From Treponema sp. (GTDB lineage Bacteria > Spirochaetota > Spirochaetia > Treponematales > Breznakiellaceae), in contig JAIRUO010000198.1 of assembly GCA_031254385.1 (NCBI GenBank), positions 1 to 23,287 of the forward strand: 23,287 bases of DNA, written 5' to 3'. This document shows positions 6,090 through 12,528 of the stretch, in pieces (positions within the stretch are counted from its first letter, which is position 1; each line of letters opens with the position of its first letter). Both the position numbers and the translations under genes were made by a program. Under the pieces are notes generated by a model. That model saw only the letters and a program-made list of their open reading frames with translations, ran no database searches and was not told the DNA's origin.

Positions 6090-6689
6090 CTATGAACTTA
6101 TATTGACCGTCTCTCCATTTTTCCGGCCTTCCACCATTGCCCTGGCTGCGGAATATGCAGCGGATTTTTTATAGTCGCTATTCCAACGGTTGATACCGAT
6201 GTAATCAAAAATAGCCGATCCGGTATGTCGGCAGAATCGGTCCATCTGTTCAAGGCAGCTAAGCATGCCATTCCCGCTTCCACCGGGCGAAGCAACAAGG
6301 AGTACCTGCTTGCCTGACAGAGCCGCTTTCTGCTCTGGCGGCCTGGGCGGGTTCAACGGCAAAGCAAATTCGCAGCGACGAATACGATCAAAAAAGCATT
6401 TTAAGCTTTCTGCCATCTCGCCCCAATAAACCGGCGTGATAAAACAGAGCATATTGGCGGACTGGACGGCCTTTTGTGCCTCCGAAAAACCGTCATCCCC
6501 AAATGCGCAGATATGTTTTTCTCTGCAAGTTCCCCAGCCTTCGCCACAGACATGGCAGCGCTGTAGTTTTTCAACCGAAAGAACCTCAACATTAGAGCCG
6601 CCCTCTGATGCCCCTTTGCGGACTGCTTCCATAATCGAATGACAGAGTCCATCTTTTTTCGGGCTTCCCGAAATTATAAGATAATTCAT
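6090..6689 (-). CDS. NAD(P)H-dependent FMN reductase / iron-sulfur flavoprotein-like protein
   Basis: A 199-aa flavodoxin-fold protein. SGSPKKDG at residues 7-14 after the first strand is the FMN phosphate loop of the NADPH-dependent FMN reductase family, TPVYWGEM near residues 84-91 is the second flavin-contacting motif, and SPGGSGNG occurs near 128-135. Cysteines at 45, 48, 55 and 61 form a compact cluster in the position where iron-sulfur flavoproteins of anaerobes carry their cluster, but spacing alone does not prove one. The ATG at 6689 was chosen because MNYLIISGSP is the usual family start; an upstream TTG would add 21 residues of poor match. It lies downstream of lptC on the same strand, separated by a G-rich repeat. 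A role in electron transfer or quinone/oxygen detoxification is inferred from the family. Confidence 0.75.
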   Translation of the reverse strand: MNYLIISGSPKKDGLCHSIMEAVRKGASEGGSNVEVLSVEKLQRCHVCGEGWGTCREKHICAFGDDGFSEAQKAVQSANMLCFITPVYWGEMAESLKCFFDRIRRCEFALPLNPPRPPEQKAALSGKQVLLVASPGGSGNGMLSCLEQMDRFCRHTGSAIFDYIGINRWNSDYKKSAAYSAARAMVEGRKNGETVNISS

Positions 6690-6760
6690 ATTCAGATGGT
6701 ACAACCTATTGATGATATGCACAACAGCGCAAAAAAAAGCAAGAAGACGCAAATAATTGG

Positions 6761-6804
6761 TGCTCCCTGCTCCCTCCCTGCTCTTCCCTAACCCCTAATC
6801 CTCC
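6761..6804 (-). repeat. G-rich repeat tract, site A
   Basis: On the minus strand the tract contains five runs of three or four G separated by short spacers (GGGGTTAGGGAAGAGCAGGG then AGGGAGCAGGG). It could form a G-quadruplex in the transcript between lptC and the flavoprotein gene. Related tracts occur at 12491-12527 and 18760-18796. Confidence 0.6.
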
Positions 6805-7364
6805 ACATAAACGCCTTCAATTCCTGACTCAAAAACCCAGGTCATGTACCGGGCATCTGCGGAGAAGCCGCGGCCAATAAAACGGGTGCCGTCGGAGCGC
6901 GTTATCAGCACTTCCTCGGCTATGCCGGCAGAAAGCTGCCTTGTCTTATCCAGCCAATGCAGTTCCGATGTTTCTATGACAAAACCTTCGGATTCGACTG
7001 TGATCTTTACCCCTCCGGCAAGGCTTATATTCCCTGAATCAAGGTCCACAGATGCTTCTCCTGCGCTGCCTGCGGTATTTACTTCGGTTCCCTGATTGAT
7101 ATATTCTTCAAAGCTAAAATTATTCAGGTTCATTTTTTTGGCTTCTTCGTAGCGTTCTGCAGATTCCGCCTGGAACCGCACTATGGGGTCGCCGTTCCGC
7201 ACACGTACATATTCCACGTCAAGCATTATAAGGTCAGGTTTGCCTTCGTTTTCTGCTTGAGCGTTTCCATAGTCAAAGGAACATGCGGCAAAAAAACCGC
7301 AGACTGCAAAAAGAAAAACAGGCAATATAGCTATTTTAGCGCGGCCCTTGATCATCTTGATCAT
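6795..7364 (-). CDS. lptC: LptC-like lipopolysaccharide/glycolipid transport protein
   Basis: A 189-aa protein with an N-terminal signal and lipobox FAAC (Cys28), so it is predicted to be a lipoprotein rather than membrane-anchored as in E. coli LptC (191 aa). The mature part is a run of short beta strands with the LptC-type pattern: IVRFQAESAERYEEAKKMNL, then a strand with an asparagine/phenylalanine turn, then repeated glycine turns (AGGVKITVESEGF) and the conserved tail GRGFSADARYMTW. LptC forms part of the periplasmic bridge that moves LPS-like glycolipid to the outer membrane. If the host lacks classical LPS, the cargo would be another glycolipid. It diverges from cheR across 118 bp. No clear ribosome site precedes the ATG; a second in-frame Met lies at residue 4. 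Confidence 0.75.
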   Translation of the reverse strand: MIKMIKGRAKIAILPVFLFAVCGFFAACSFDYGNAQAENEGKPDLIMLDVEYVRVRNGDPIVRFQAESAERYEEAKKMNLNNFSFEEYINQGTEVNTAGSAGEASVDLDSGNISLAGGVKITVESEGFVIETSELHWLDKTRQLSAGIAEEVLITRSDGTRFIGRGFSADARYMTWVFESGIEGVYVED

Positions 7365-7446
7365 ATAGTAATAATATCATGATCCGCCTTTATTTGGGCA
7401 ACAAAAGCTGGACAAAAAATATTTATCCGAGTGGCGTAAAAGGTCA

Positions 7447-7475
7447 TTGACAGTCTGCTATTAGCCTCATAAAAT
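7447..7475 (+). promoter_or_regulatory. Sigma70-type promoter for cheR-cheB, placed for a leaderless mRNA
   Basis: A perfect TTGACA at 7447-7452 and TAAAAT at 7470-7475 with a 17-bp spacer. Transcription should begin 6-8 nt after the -10, at about 7482, directly at the ATG at 7483. No Shine-Dalgarno sequence precedes that ATG. Confidence 0.7.
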
Positions 7476-7482
7476 ATAATAT

Positions 7483-8301
7483 ATGGCAGATCCGGTATTT
7501 TTTGCTGATGCTGATTTCGAGCAGTACCGCAAACTAATTTATAATGAGAGCGGCATACATTTTACTGCAACGAACCGCTCCATCTTGGAAAGCCGACTTA
7601 AAGAACGGCTCAGAGAAAAGAATATTGATTCAGTAAAAACTTATTTTGCAACCATTTCTTCGGATCAGGGCGAGTTAAAGAGCTTCCTTGACTCAATTAC
7701 TACCAATTTGACCCGTTTTTTCCGGAATCAGGCCCATTTTGACGCTTTGGAGAAATTTGTCATTCCCGAATTGATGAAGATAAAGGGCAGCAGCGGAAGT
7801 ACCATCAAAATCTGGAGCGCCGGCTGTTCTACAGGGGAAGAGCCCTATACTATAGCCATGTTATTGAGTGAAATTTTGCCTCCTCCCTGGAAATTTGAGA
7901 TTGTTGCCAGCGATTTGAGCTTAAAATGCCTTATGACCGCCAAAGAAGGCTTTTATGGCGATAGCCGTATAGAAGGCATACCGGATGCGTACTTAAAAAA
8001 GTATTTTGACAAGGTAGAAGGCGGTTATAAAGTACATCCTAACATCATGTCCAAAATTCGTTTTGACTACCATAACCTTAATAATGATTCCGGCCAGCGG
8101 GGCGTGGACCTTATTTTTTGCCGGAATGTAATCATTTATTTTGATGAAGTTGCGCAAACTGCGGTTATTAATCGTTTTTGGGATTCTATGGCCTCCAAAT
8201 CCTTCCTGTTTATAGGCCATTCGGAATCGCTTTTTGGCATGGATACAAAATTTGAATTTGTTAAGACCCAGTGGGCCACTTTATACCGAAAATTTATCTA
8301 A
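7483..8301 (+). CDS. cheR: CheR chemotaxis receptor methyltransferase
   Basis: CheR methylates glutamates on chemoreceptors using S-adenosylmethionine, for sensory adaptation. This 272-aa protein has the usual two domains: an N-terminal helical domain (about 1-85) ending in TTNLTRFFRN at 73-82, and a Rossmann methyltransferase domain with the SAM motif WSAGCSTGEEPYT at 111-123, ASDLS at 142-146, CRNVIIYF at 213-220 and the C-terminal GHSES. Length matches the family (E. coli CheR 286 aa). No C-terminal receptor-binding or TPR extension is present. cheB follows after 12 nt, forming a two-gene adaptation operon; no receptor, cheA or cheW gene lies in the window. Promoter and start are discussed separately. 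Confidence 0.95.
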   Translation: MADPVFFADADFEQYRKLIYNESGIHFTATNRSILESRLKERLREKNIDSVKTYFATISSDQGELKSFLDSITTNLTRFFRNQAHFDALEKFVIPELMKIKGSSGSTIKIWSAGCSTGEEPYTIAMLLSEILPPPWKFEIVASDLSLKCLMTAKEGFYGDSRIEGIPDAYLKKYFDKVEGGYKVHPNIMSKIRFDYHNLNNDSGQRGVDLIFCRNVIIYFDEVAQTAVINRFWDSMASKSFLFIGHSESLFGMDTKFEFVKTQWATLYRKFI

Positions 8302-8313
8302 GGGAGTTGAACA

Positions 8314-9453
8314 ATGGCTGATGAAATATCCGTACTGATTGTTGACGATTCAGCACTAATGCGTAATCTGATTGGCAGGATGATAGAAGACACTCCTGGT
8401 CTTGTTTTAGCCGAGAAAGCCATGAACGGCATATTTGCCCTTCAGAAAATCCCCCGCGTGAATCCTGATGTTATTGTTCTTGACCTGGAAATGCCGGAGA
8501 TGAACGGCATAGAATTCCTAAAAGAACGGCAGAAACTGGGCATGAAAATTCCGGTTGTAATCCTTTCTTCCATTGCGGCCAAGGGCGCGCAAATAACCAT
8601 GGAAGCCCTGTCACTGGGCGCTAGCGATTTTATACAAAAGCCTTCTGGCTCTGTTTCCGAGGATATTCATACGGTAAGGGATACCCTTGTGGGTATGCTT
8701 TTTGGCTATGGCGGCGCTTACCGCCGTTCCCAGGGGAATAAGGTTCTTGCCCCTGATGAGTACACCAAAAAGCCCGATCGCCCACAGGCTGCGGATATTA
8801 TTTCTCATTTTAAGCTCAGCGTAACCCCTCCCGCAATCCCCGCAATCCCTCCAACCCCGCTTAGGAAGCCCGCTAAAACAGAAATTATTGCCATCGGCAT
8901 TTCGACAGGCGGGCCTGACGCCCTTAGGGTGGTATTTGCAAACCTTGACAAGGATCTGGCTGTACCTATTTTGGTTGTTCAGCACATGCCCCCTGGGTTT
9001 ACCAATGAATTTGCCAAAAGCCTTGACAGGATTTGCCCCCTGGAAGTTAAAGAGGCAGAAGAAGGGGACGCCGTAATAAAGGGCCGCATTCTTATTGCCC
9101 AGGGAAACAAGCATCTTGAAGTTGAAAGAAAGGCGACCGGCGGGGTTATTCATTTAAGCGACGCTCCTTTGGTTTCGGGGCACCGCCCATCGGCAGATGT
9201 GCTTTTTGCATCTGTGGCCATAGCCTATAAAAACAACGCCTTGGGAGTAATAATGACCGGCATGGGCAGAGACGGCGCACAGCAGTTAGGCAATATCTAC
9301 AAAGAAGGCGGGATGACCATAGGCCAGGATGAGGGCAGTTCGGTAGTTTACGGAATGCCCAGAGTTGCGTACGAATTAGGCCATGTAATGGAACAAGTTC
9401 CCCTGGACAAAATGGCCCGCCGCATCTGCGACACCGCCAAAACTGCACGTTAA
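8314..9453 (+). CDS. cheB: CheB chemotaxis response regulator / protein-glutamate methylesterase
   Basis: CheB removes methyl groups from chemoreceptors when phosphorylated, and can deamidate receptor glutamines. Residues 1-125 are a receiver domain with acidic pair Asp11-Asp12 and phospho-acceptor Asp57 (VLDLEMPEMNG). A proline-rich linker at about 150-185 includes a short duplicated PAI segment. The C-terminal esterase domain carries the catalytic triad Ser197 (GISTGGP), His224 (QHMPPGFT) and Asp320 (GMGRDG). Length 379 aa is slightly over E. coli CheB (349 aa), mostly from the linker. GGGAG lies 7 nt before the ATG. Its stop overlaps the stop of the convergent RicT-like gene in a shared TTAA. 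Confidence 0.95.
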   Translation: MADEISVLIVDDSALMRNLIGRMIEDTPGLVLAEKAMNGIFALQKIPRVNPDVIVLDLEMPEMNGIEFLKERQKLGMKIPVVILSSIAAKGAQITMEALSLGASDFIQKPSGSVSEDIHTVRDTLVGMLFGYGGAYRRSQGNKVLAPDEYTKKPDRPQAADIISHFKLSVTPPAIPAIPPTPLRKPAKTEIIAIGISTGGPDALRVVFANLDKDLAVPILVVQHMPPGFTNEFAKSLDRICPLEVKEAEEGDAVIKGRILIAQGNKHLEVERKATGGVIHLSDAPLVSGHRPSADVLFASVAIAYKNNALGVIMTGMGRDGAQQLGNIYKEGGMTIGQDEGSSVVYGMPRVAYELGHVMEQVPLDKMARRICDTAKTAR

Positions 9454-10400
9454 TCTGGTTTTATTACCCAGCGGCCGTCTGTTTTTACAAAGGCGGAGGC
9501 CGGGAATTGAGTGATGCGGCCGTCTTCCGCGCTTAGTTTTAGTTTTCCCAGAACGATGTTTACTTCCGTCACTTTCCAGAGAGTGCCATCCCAGGATATT
9601 TTGCAGCCCTCTTGTGGGATAAGGCGCCGCTGTTCGCTGTAAAAAAGGTGCTCGTAAGCCAGGCAGCAGAGTAGGCGTCCGCAGGGGCCGGATATTTTGA
9701 TGGAGTTGAGCGAAAGGTTCTGATCTTTTGCCATTTTAATGGACACGGGCTTTAGTTTGTCCGAGACCGAGTGGCAGCAGTAGCAGCGGCCGCAGACCCC
9801 TAAGCCTCCTACAACCCTGGATTCGTCACGGACTCCGATTTGGCGCAGTTCAATCCTTGATTTGAAGATGGTTACCAGGTCTTTTACCAAATCCCTAAAA
9901 TCCACGCGACTTTCGGCGGTAAAGAAAAAGAGGATTTTCGGTTCTTCCAGGAGATAATGGACAGAAACCAGCTTCATTTCCAGGCCGTGTTCCTGTATTT
10001 TTTGCTTGCAGATCGTAAAAGCTTCCTTTTCCTGCTCCTTATGAGCCTTGTTTTTTTCCAGGTCTTCGGAACTGGCCAGCCGTTCAATGCGGGCTATATC
10101 TGACAAAAGCTGCGCATGTTTCTCTATAAGGCTGATTATCTGGGCAAGGTCGCGGCCGTAGCGCGTAGGAACCATGACCATGCTACCCGGTTCCAGTATA
10201 TCTCCAGACCAAACCGCCAGGAAGGTTTCGTTAGAGTAAAGCAGCCTTAAACGGTAAACCGGGGTATCCGGGTTGATAGTATCCAGAGCTTCTCCGGTAA
10301 TAACCGAAGAAGTTATTGTTTCTTCAGAGCTGTCTTCCAGTTGGGAAATATCCTCATCATGTTCAATATCTTCATCTTCATAATTATCTGAATCGCTCAT
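9450..10400 (-). CDS. ricT: PSP1/RicT (YaaT)-like protein
   Basis: A 316-aa protein with an acidic N-terminal tail (residues 1-30), a PSP1-type domain at about 45-260, and a dense cysteine signature: CGRCYCC at 203-209 and KISGPCGRLLCC at 235-246. In Bacillus subtilis, RicT (YaaT) forms a complex with RicA and RicF that binds iron-sulfur clusters and affects RNA processing and development; the cysteines here match that family. No RicA or RicF partner is in the window. The gene is last in the M23 peptidase-bactofilin-YaaR operon, 12 nt after the YaaR-like gene; yaaR and yaaT are also near neighbours in Bacillus. A short ribosome site (AGGA) precedes the ATG. Confidence 0.85.
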   Translation of the reverse strand: MSDSDNYEDEDIEHDEDISQLEDSSEETITSSVITGEALDTINPDTPVYRLRLLYSNETFLAVWSGDILEPGSMVMVPTRYGRDLAQIISLIEKHAQLLSDIARIERLASSEDLEKNKAHKEQEKEAFTICKQKIQEHGLEMKLVSVHYLLEEPKILFFFTAESRVDFRDLVKDLVTIFKSRIELRQIGVRDESRVVGGLGVCGRCYCCHSVSDKLKPVSIKMAKDQNLSLNSIKISGPCGRLLCCLAYEHLFYSEQRRLIPQEGCKISWDGTLWKVTEVNIVLGKLKLSAEDGRITQFPASAFVKTDGRWVIKPD

Positions 10401-10412
10401 CTTTCCTGATCC

Positions 10413-10961
10413 TTATTCATCCTGGGATATTTTGCCTGTTACCGTAAGATCAATCAGAAGGCCAGTAATTTCTTCCAGCCTGTTTTTCAAATCTAGTTGA
10501 TTAATTTGCCTGGTCAGAATTCCGGCAGCCAATTCTTCCAGTTTTTGATCGATAACACGGATTTGCATATAGGGTTTTAGCTCTTTCCGTTTTCTCATCG
10601 CGGTCTGAGACTGTTCCAATTCAAAGGAATTTTCAACTACATAGTGAAGGAAATCCCGCACCGCTTTTTTGTACGATAATATTTCTTCGGGGAAAGGCCG
10701 GTGTTTTAGATCATTCCCCGCGCTATGCACAGCGTCAAGGAGTTCATGTACCGCCTCTTCAGAAGGAGCTATAGTTGTCAGAGGCCCAAGTTCGCCCAAA
10801 TCCAGGATAGACCTTTCCAGCGCGTTAGAAAACTCTTTTCTTTTGGAACCGGTGGCTCTGGTTCTCCGGGTTGATGTTCTGGTTCCGCCTAAAATAGAGG
10901 GGCTTAGATTTCCATTATTAAGGGTTGTTTCAATTCCCTGTGAAAAATCAACTTTATCCAT
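10413..10961 (-). CDS. YaaR-like protein (DUF327)
   Basis: A 182-aa, mostly helical, soluble protein. Residues 1-45 are basic and Ser/Thr/Arg-rich and probably disordered. The rest is helical, with PFPEEILSYKKAVRDFLHYV in the middle and IRVIDQKLEELAAGIL near the C-terminus; both resemble the conserved YaaR/DUF327 pattern. The function of YaaR is not established. Position supports the call, since yaaR sits close to yaaT in Bacillus and here precedes the RicT-like gene. Its ATG lies inside the last codons of the bactofilin gene (8-nt overlap), so the two are translationally coupled. Start codon choice is supported by that overlap. Confidence 0.75.
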   Translation of the reverse strand: MDKVDFSQGIETTLNNGNLSPSILGGTRTSTRRTRATGSKRKEFSNALERSILDLGELGPLTTIAPSEEAVHELLDAVHSAGNDLKHRPFPEEILSYKKAVRDFLHYVVENSFELEQSQTAMRKRKELKPYMQIRVIDQKLEELAAGILTRQINQLDLKNRLEEITGLLIDLTVTGKISQDE

Positions 10962-11364
10962 GGTATTTAGAAAAGGCCAGCATATCCCGGTGATCTCCCA
11001 CCGCCTTATTCCAGGCTTCTCCGTCCCTGCACACCTGAACCCGGCCGTGAATCAGGCAGCCTTCGTCTGCCTGTATTCTTCGGGTAATAATATCGCCTTT
11101 TACTAGGCCAGTAGCCAGAATTTTTATCCCTTCGCTGGCAAGCACATTGCCGTAGACCACGCCGCCTATGGTAATAAAGGTGCCGCTTACATTGCTCTTC
11201 ATCCGGGCATTTTCCCCTATTATTATCTTTCCCTTGGCTTTTAAGTCGCCCAAGATATTGCCGTCAACTCTGGTAAATCCCGTGGTCTCCACATTCCCGT
11301 GGACATATACTCCGGGGCCTATAATGGTATTGATTGAGAAATCTTCATGCCTTGAAGAGGCCAT
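10954..11364 (-). CDS. Bactofilin (polymer-forming cytoskeletal protein)
   Basis: Bactofilins polymerise without nucleotide into filaments at the membrane and position cell-wall enzymes. This 136-aa protein shows the single bactofilin domain: after a short N-terminal tail with INTIIGPGVYVHGNVETTG, a repeating 16-20 residue beta-helix pattern with turn glycines and a regular valine/isoleucine core (DGNILGDLKAKGKIIIGENA, GGVVYGNVLA, TGLVKGDIIT) runs to about residue 112. The C-terminal 24 residues are a polar tail. It follows the M23 peptidase gene by 10 nt, a pairing seen in several bacteria in which bactofilins direct M23 endopeptidases to set cell shape. Confidence 0.92.
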   Translation of the reverse strand: MASSRHEDFSINTIIGPGVYVHGNVETTGFTRVDGNILGDLKAKGKIIIGENARMKSNVSGTFITIGGVVYGNVLASEGIKILATGLVKGDIITRRIQADEGCLIHGRVQVCRDGEAWNKAVGDHRDMLAFSKYHG

Positions 11365-11374
11365 GTTCCGCCCT

Positions 11375-12418
11375 TTACCTGGTGCCTGTTCTTGCCAAGC
11401 TTGAACGGATGGTAATATATTTATAGGGGTCTACCACATCAGAACCTATGCGAATTTCATAATGAAGGTGCGGCCCTGTAGAAAGCCCTGTATTGCCTAT
11501 ATACCCGATGACCTCGCCCTGCTGAACTCTTTGCCCGACTTTGACCGCAAAAGAAAGCATATGTGCATAGCGCGTATAGAAACCGTGCTTGTGCCGTATA
11601 ACTACATTATTGCCAAAACCGCCTGCATCAAATTCCACTGTTACAACCTGTCCGTCCGCAGTAGCAACAATGGGATCTCCCTGCCTGTAAGTTGAAATAT
11701 CAATTCCCTTGTGTATATAATACTGGCCGGTAAAGGGATTTATAGTCTGGCCAAAGAAGCTAGAAATATGACCAATTCCGCCTCTGACAGGCCAGATGCT
11801 GGGAATTTCCGTTAAAAGAGCGCTTTGTGAATCCAAAAGCAGGCCGATTTCCTCAATAGGCCCTCTGGCCGCGGCCAGAAACTCCGCAAAGCGGCGCAGA
11901 TCCTCTACTTCTTTAATGCTTCCTTCCGGAATTTCATTAATGCGCAGGAGAGTTGCCAGATCGCCTGTGGAAGTTGTCCCGGTATTGTTTATTCCTTTGA
12001 TATTTATACCTAGAAGGCTAATGGTACCGGATAAGATAGGCTCGAAATTCCGGATTTCCCGGTTAAGCTGGTCAACTCCATCCCTCATGCTGTCCAGGCT
12101 GGCCTGAATATCCCTAAGACGAGTGTCCCTGTCCGGAGTCCGGCTCCTGGCCGTATTAAACGTTGTGCCGTACCAGAAAAAGCCTCCAACAATGCCAGAC
12201 ACTATGAGCAAGAAACAGATTACAGAAAGGATAGTAATATGAAGATTATAGACCTTCTTTTCTGAATGAGGAACAAAAACTATAGTATAGCGCCTGGTAA
12301 TAGCCCTGCCAAAAGCCTGAAAAAATTTGCCCACCGATATAACAAGGGTGGAAGCGCTGTCTTTCAGCTTTTTTACAAGACTGTTTTCGAATCGCTTATA
12401 TTCATGGACCGCAGCCAT
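11375..12418 (-). CDS. M23-family (LytM-type) peptidoglycan endopeptidase, membrane-anchored
   Basis: A 347-aa protein with a basic cytoplasmic N-terminus (1-58), one membrane segment at about 60-83, a periplasmic linker with coiled-coil character (about 95-200), and a C-terminal M23 domain. Zinc and catalytic residues are all present: HKGID gives His236 and Asp240, His286 lies in RYAHML, and HLH gives His317 and His319. It is therefore predicted to cut peptide cross-links in peptidoglycan. The long cytoplasmic N-terminus could contact the bactofilin encoded next. GGGAG lies about 6 nt before the ATG. It is first in the operon and has a consensus promoter. Confidence 0.93.
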   Translation of the reverse strand: MAAVHEYKRFENSLVKKLKDSASTLVISVGKFFQAFGRAITRRYTIVFVPHSEKKVYNLHITILSVICFLLIVSGIVGGFFWYGTTFNTARSRTPDRDTRLRDIQASLDSMRDGVDQLNREIRNFEPILSGTISLLGINIKGINNTGTTSTGDLATLLRINEIPEGSIKEVEDLRRFAEFLAAARGPIEEIGLLLDSQSALLTEIPSIWPVRGGIGHISSFFGQTINPFTGQYYIHKGIDISTYRQGDPIVATADGQVVTVEFDAGGFGNNVVIRHKHGFYTRYAHMLSFAVKVGQRVQQGEVIGYIGNTGLSTGPHLHYEIRIGSDVVDPYKYITIRSSLARTGTR

Positions 12419-12451
12419 GTGATACTCCCTGGATATAATTAACGGCTACTT

Positions 12452-12481
12452 ATTATAACAAATTAAATCCTGAGTTGTCAA
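12452..12481 (-). promoter_or_regulatory. Consensus sigma70-type promoter for the M23/bactofilin operon
   Basis: On the minus strand TTGACA (complement of 12476-12481) and TATAAT (complement of 12452-12457) are both perfect, with an 18-bp spacer. The predicted start near 12445 leaves a leader of about 26 nt containing the GGGAG ribosome site. It is the strongest-looking promoter in the window. Confidence 0.8.
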
Positions 12482-12490
12482 ATGTTTTTT

Positions 12491-12527
12491 TAGGGAATAG
12501 GGAGTAGGGAGTAGGGGGCTAAGGGCT
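12491..12527 (+). repeat. G-rich heptamer-like repeat tract, site B
   Basis: A run of GGGAATA/GGGAGTA-type units (TAGGGAATAGGGAGTAGGG followed by AGTAGGGGGCTAAGGG) on the plus strand, just after the polB stop and upstream of the M23 promoter. It resembles the short tandem heptamer repeats known from some bacteria, and has enough G runs for a quadruplex. Confidence 0.7.
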
Positions 12528-12528
12528 A

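Noticed and set aside
6690..6752. N-terminal extension of the flavoprotein from a TTG
   Set aside because: The added 21 residues do not fit the family, whose first strand begins at MNYLIISGSP.
8820..8860. Short direct repeats in the CheB linker
   Set aside because: A proline/alanine-rich linker between receiver and esterase domains is ordinary in CheB; no further meaning is supported.
8611..9153. 180-aa antisense ORF within cheB
   Set aside because: It is fully overlapped by cheB with intact catalytic motifs, and shows no recognisable domain or ribosome site.
12491..12527. CRISPR-like repeat
   Set aside because: Units are 7 bp and contiguous, without spacers of constant length and without cas genes.
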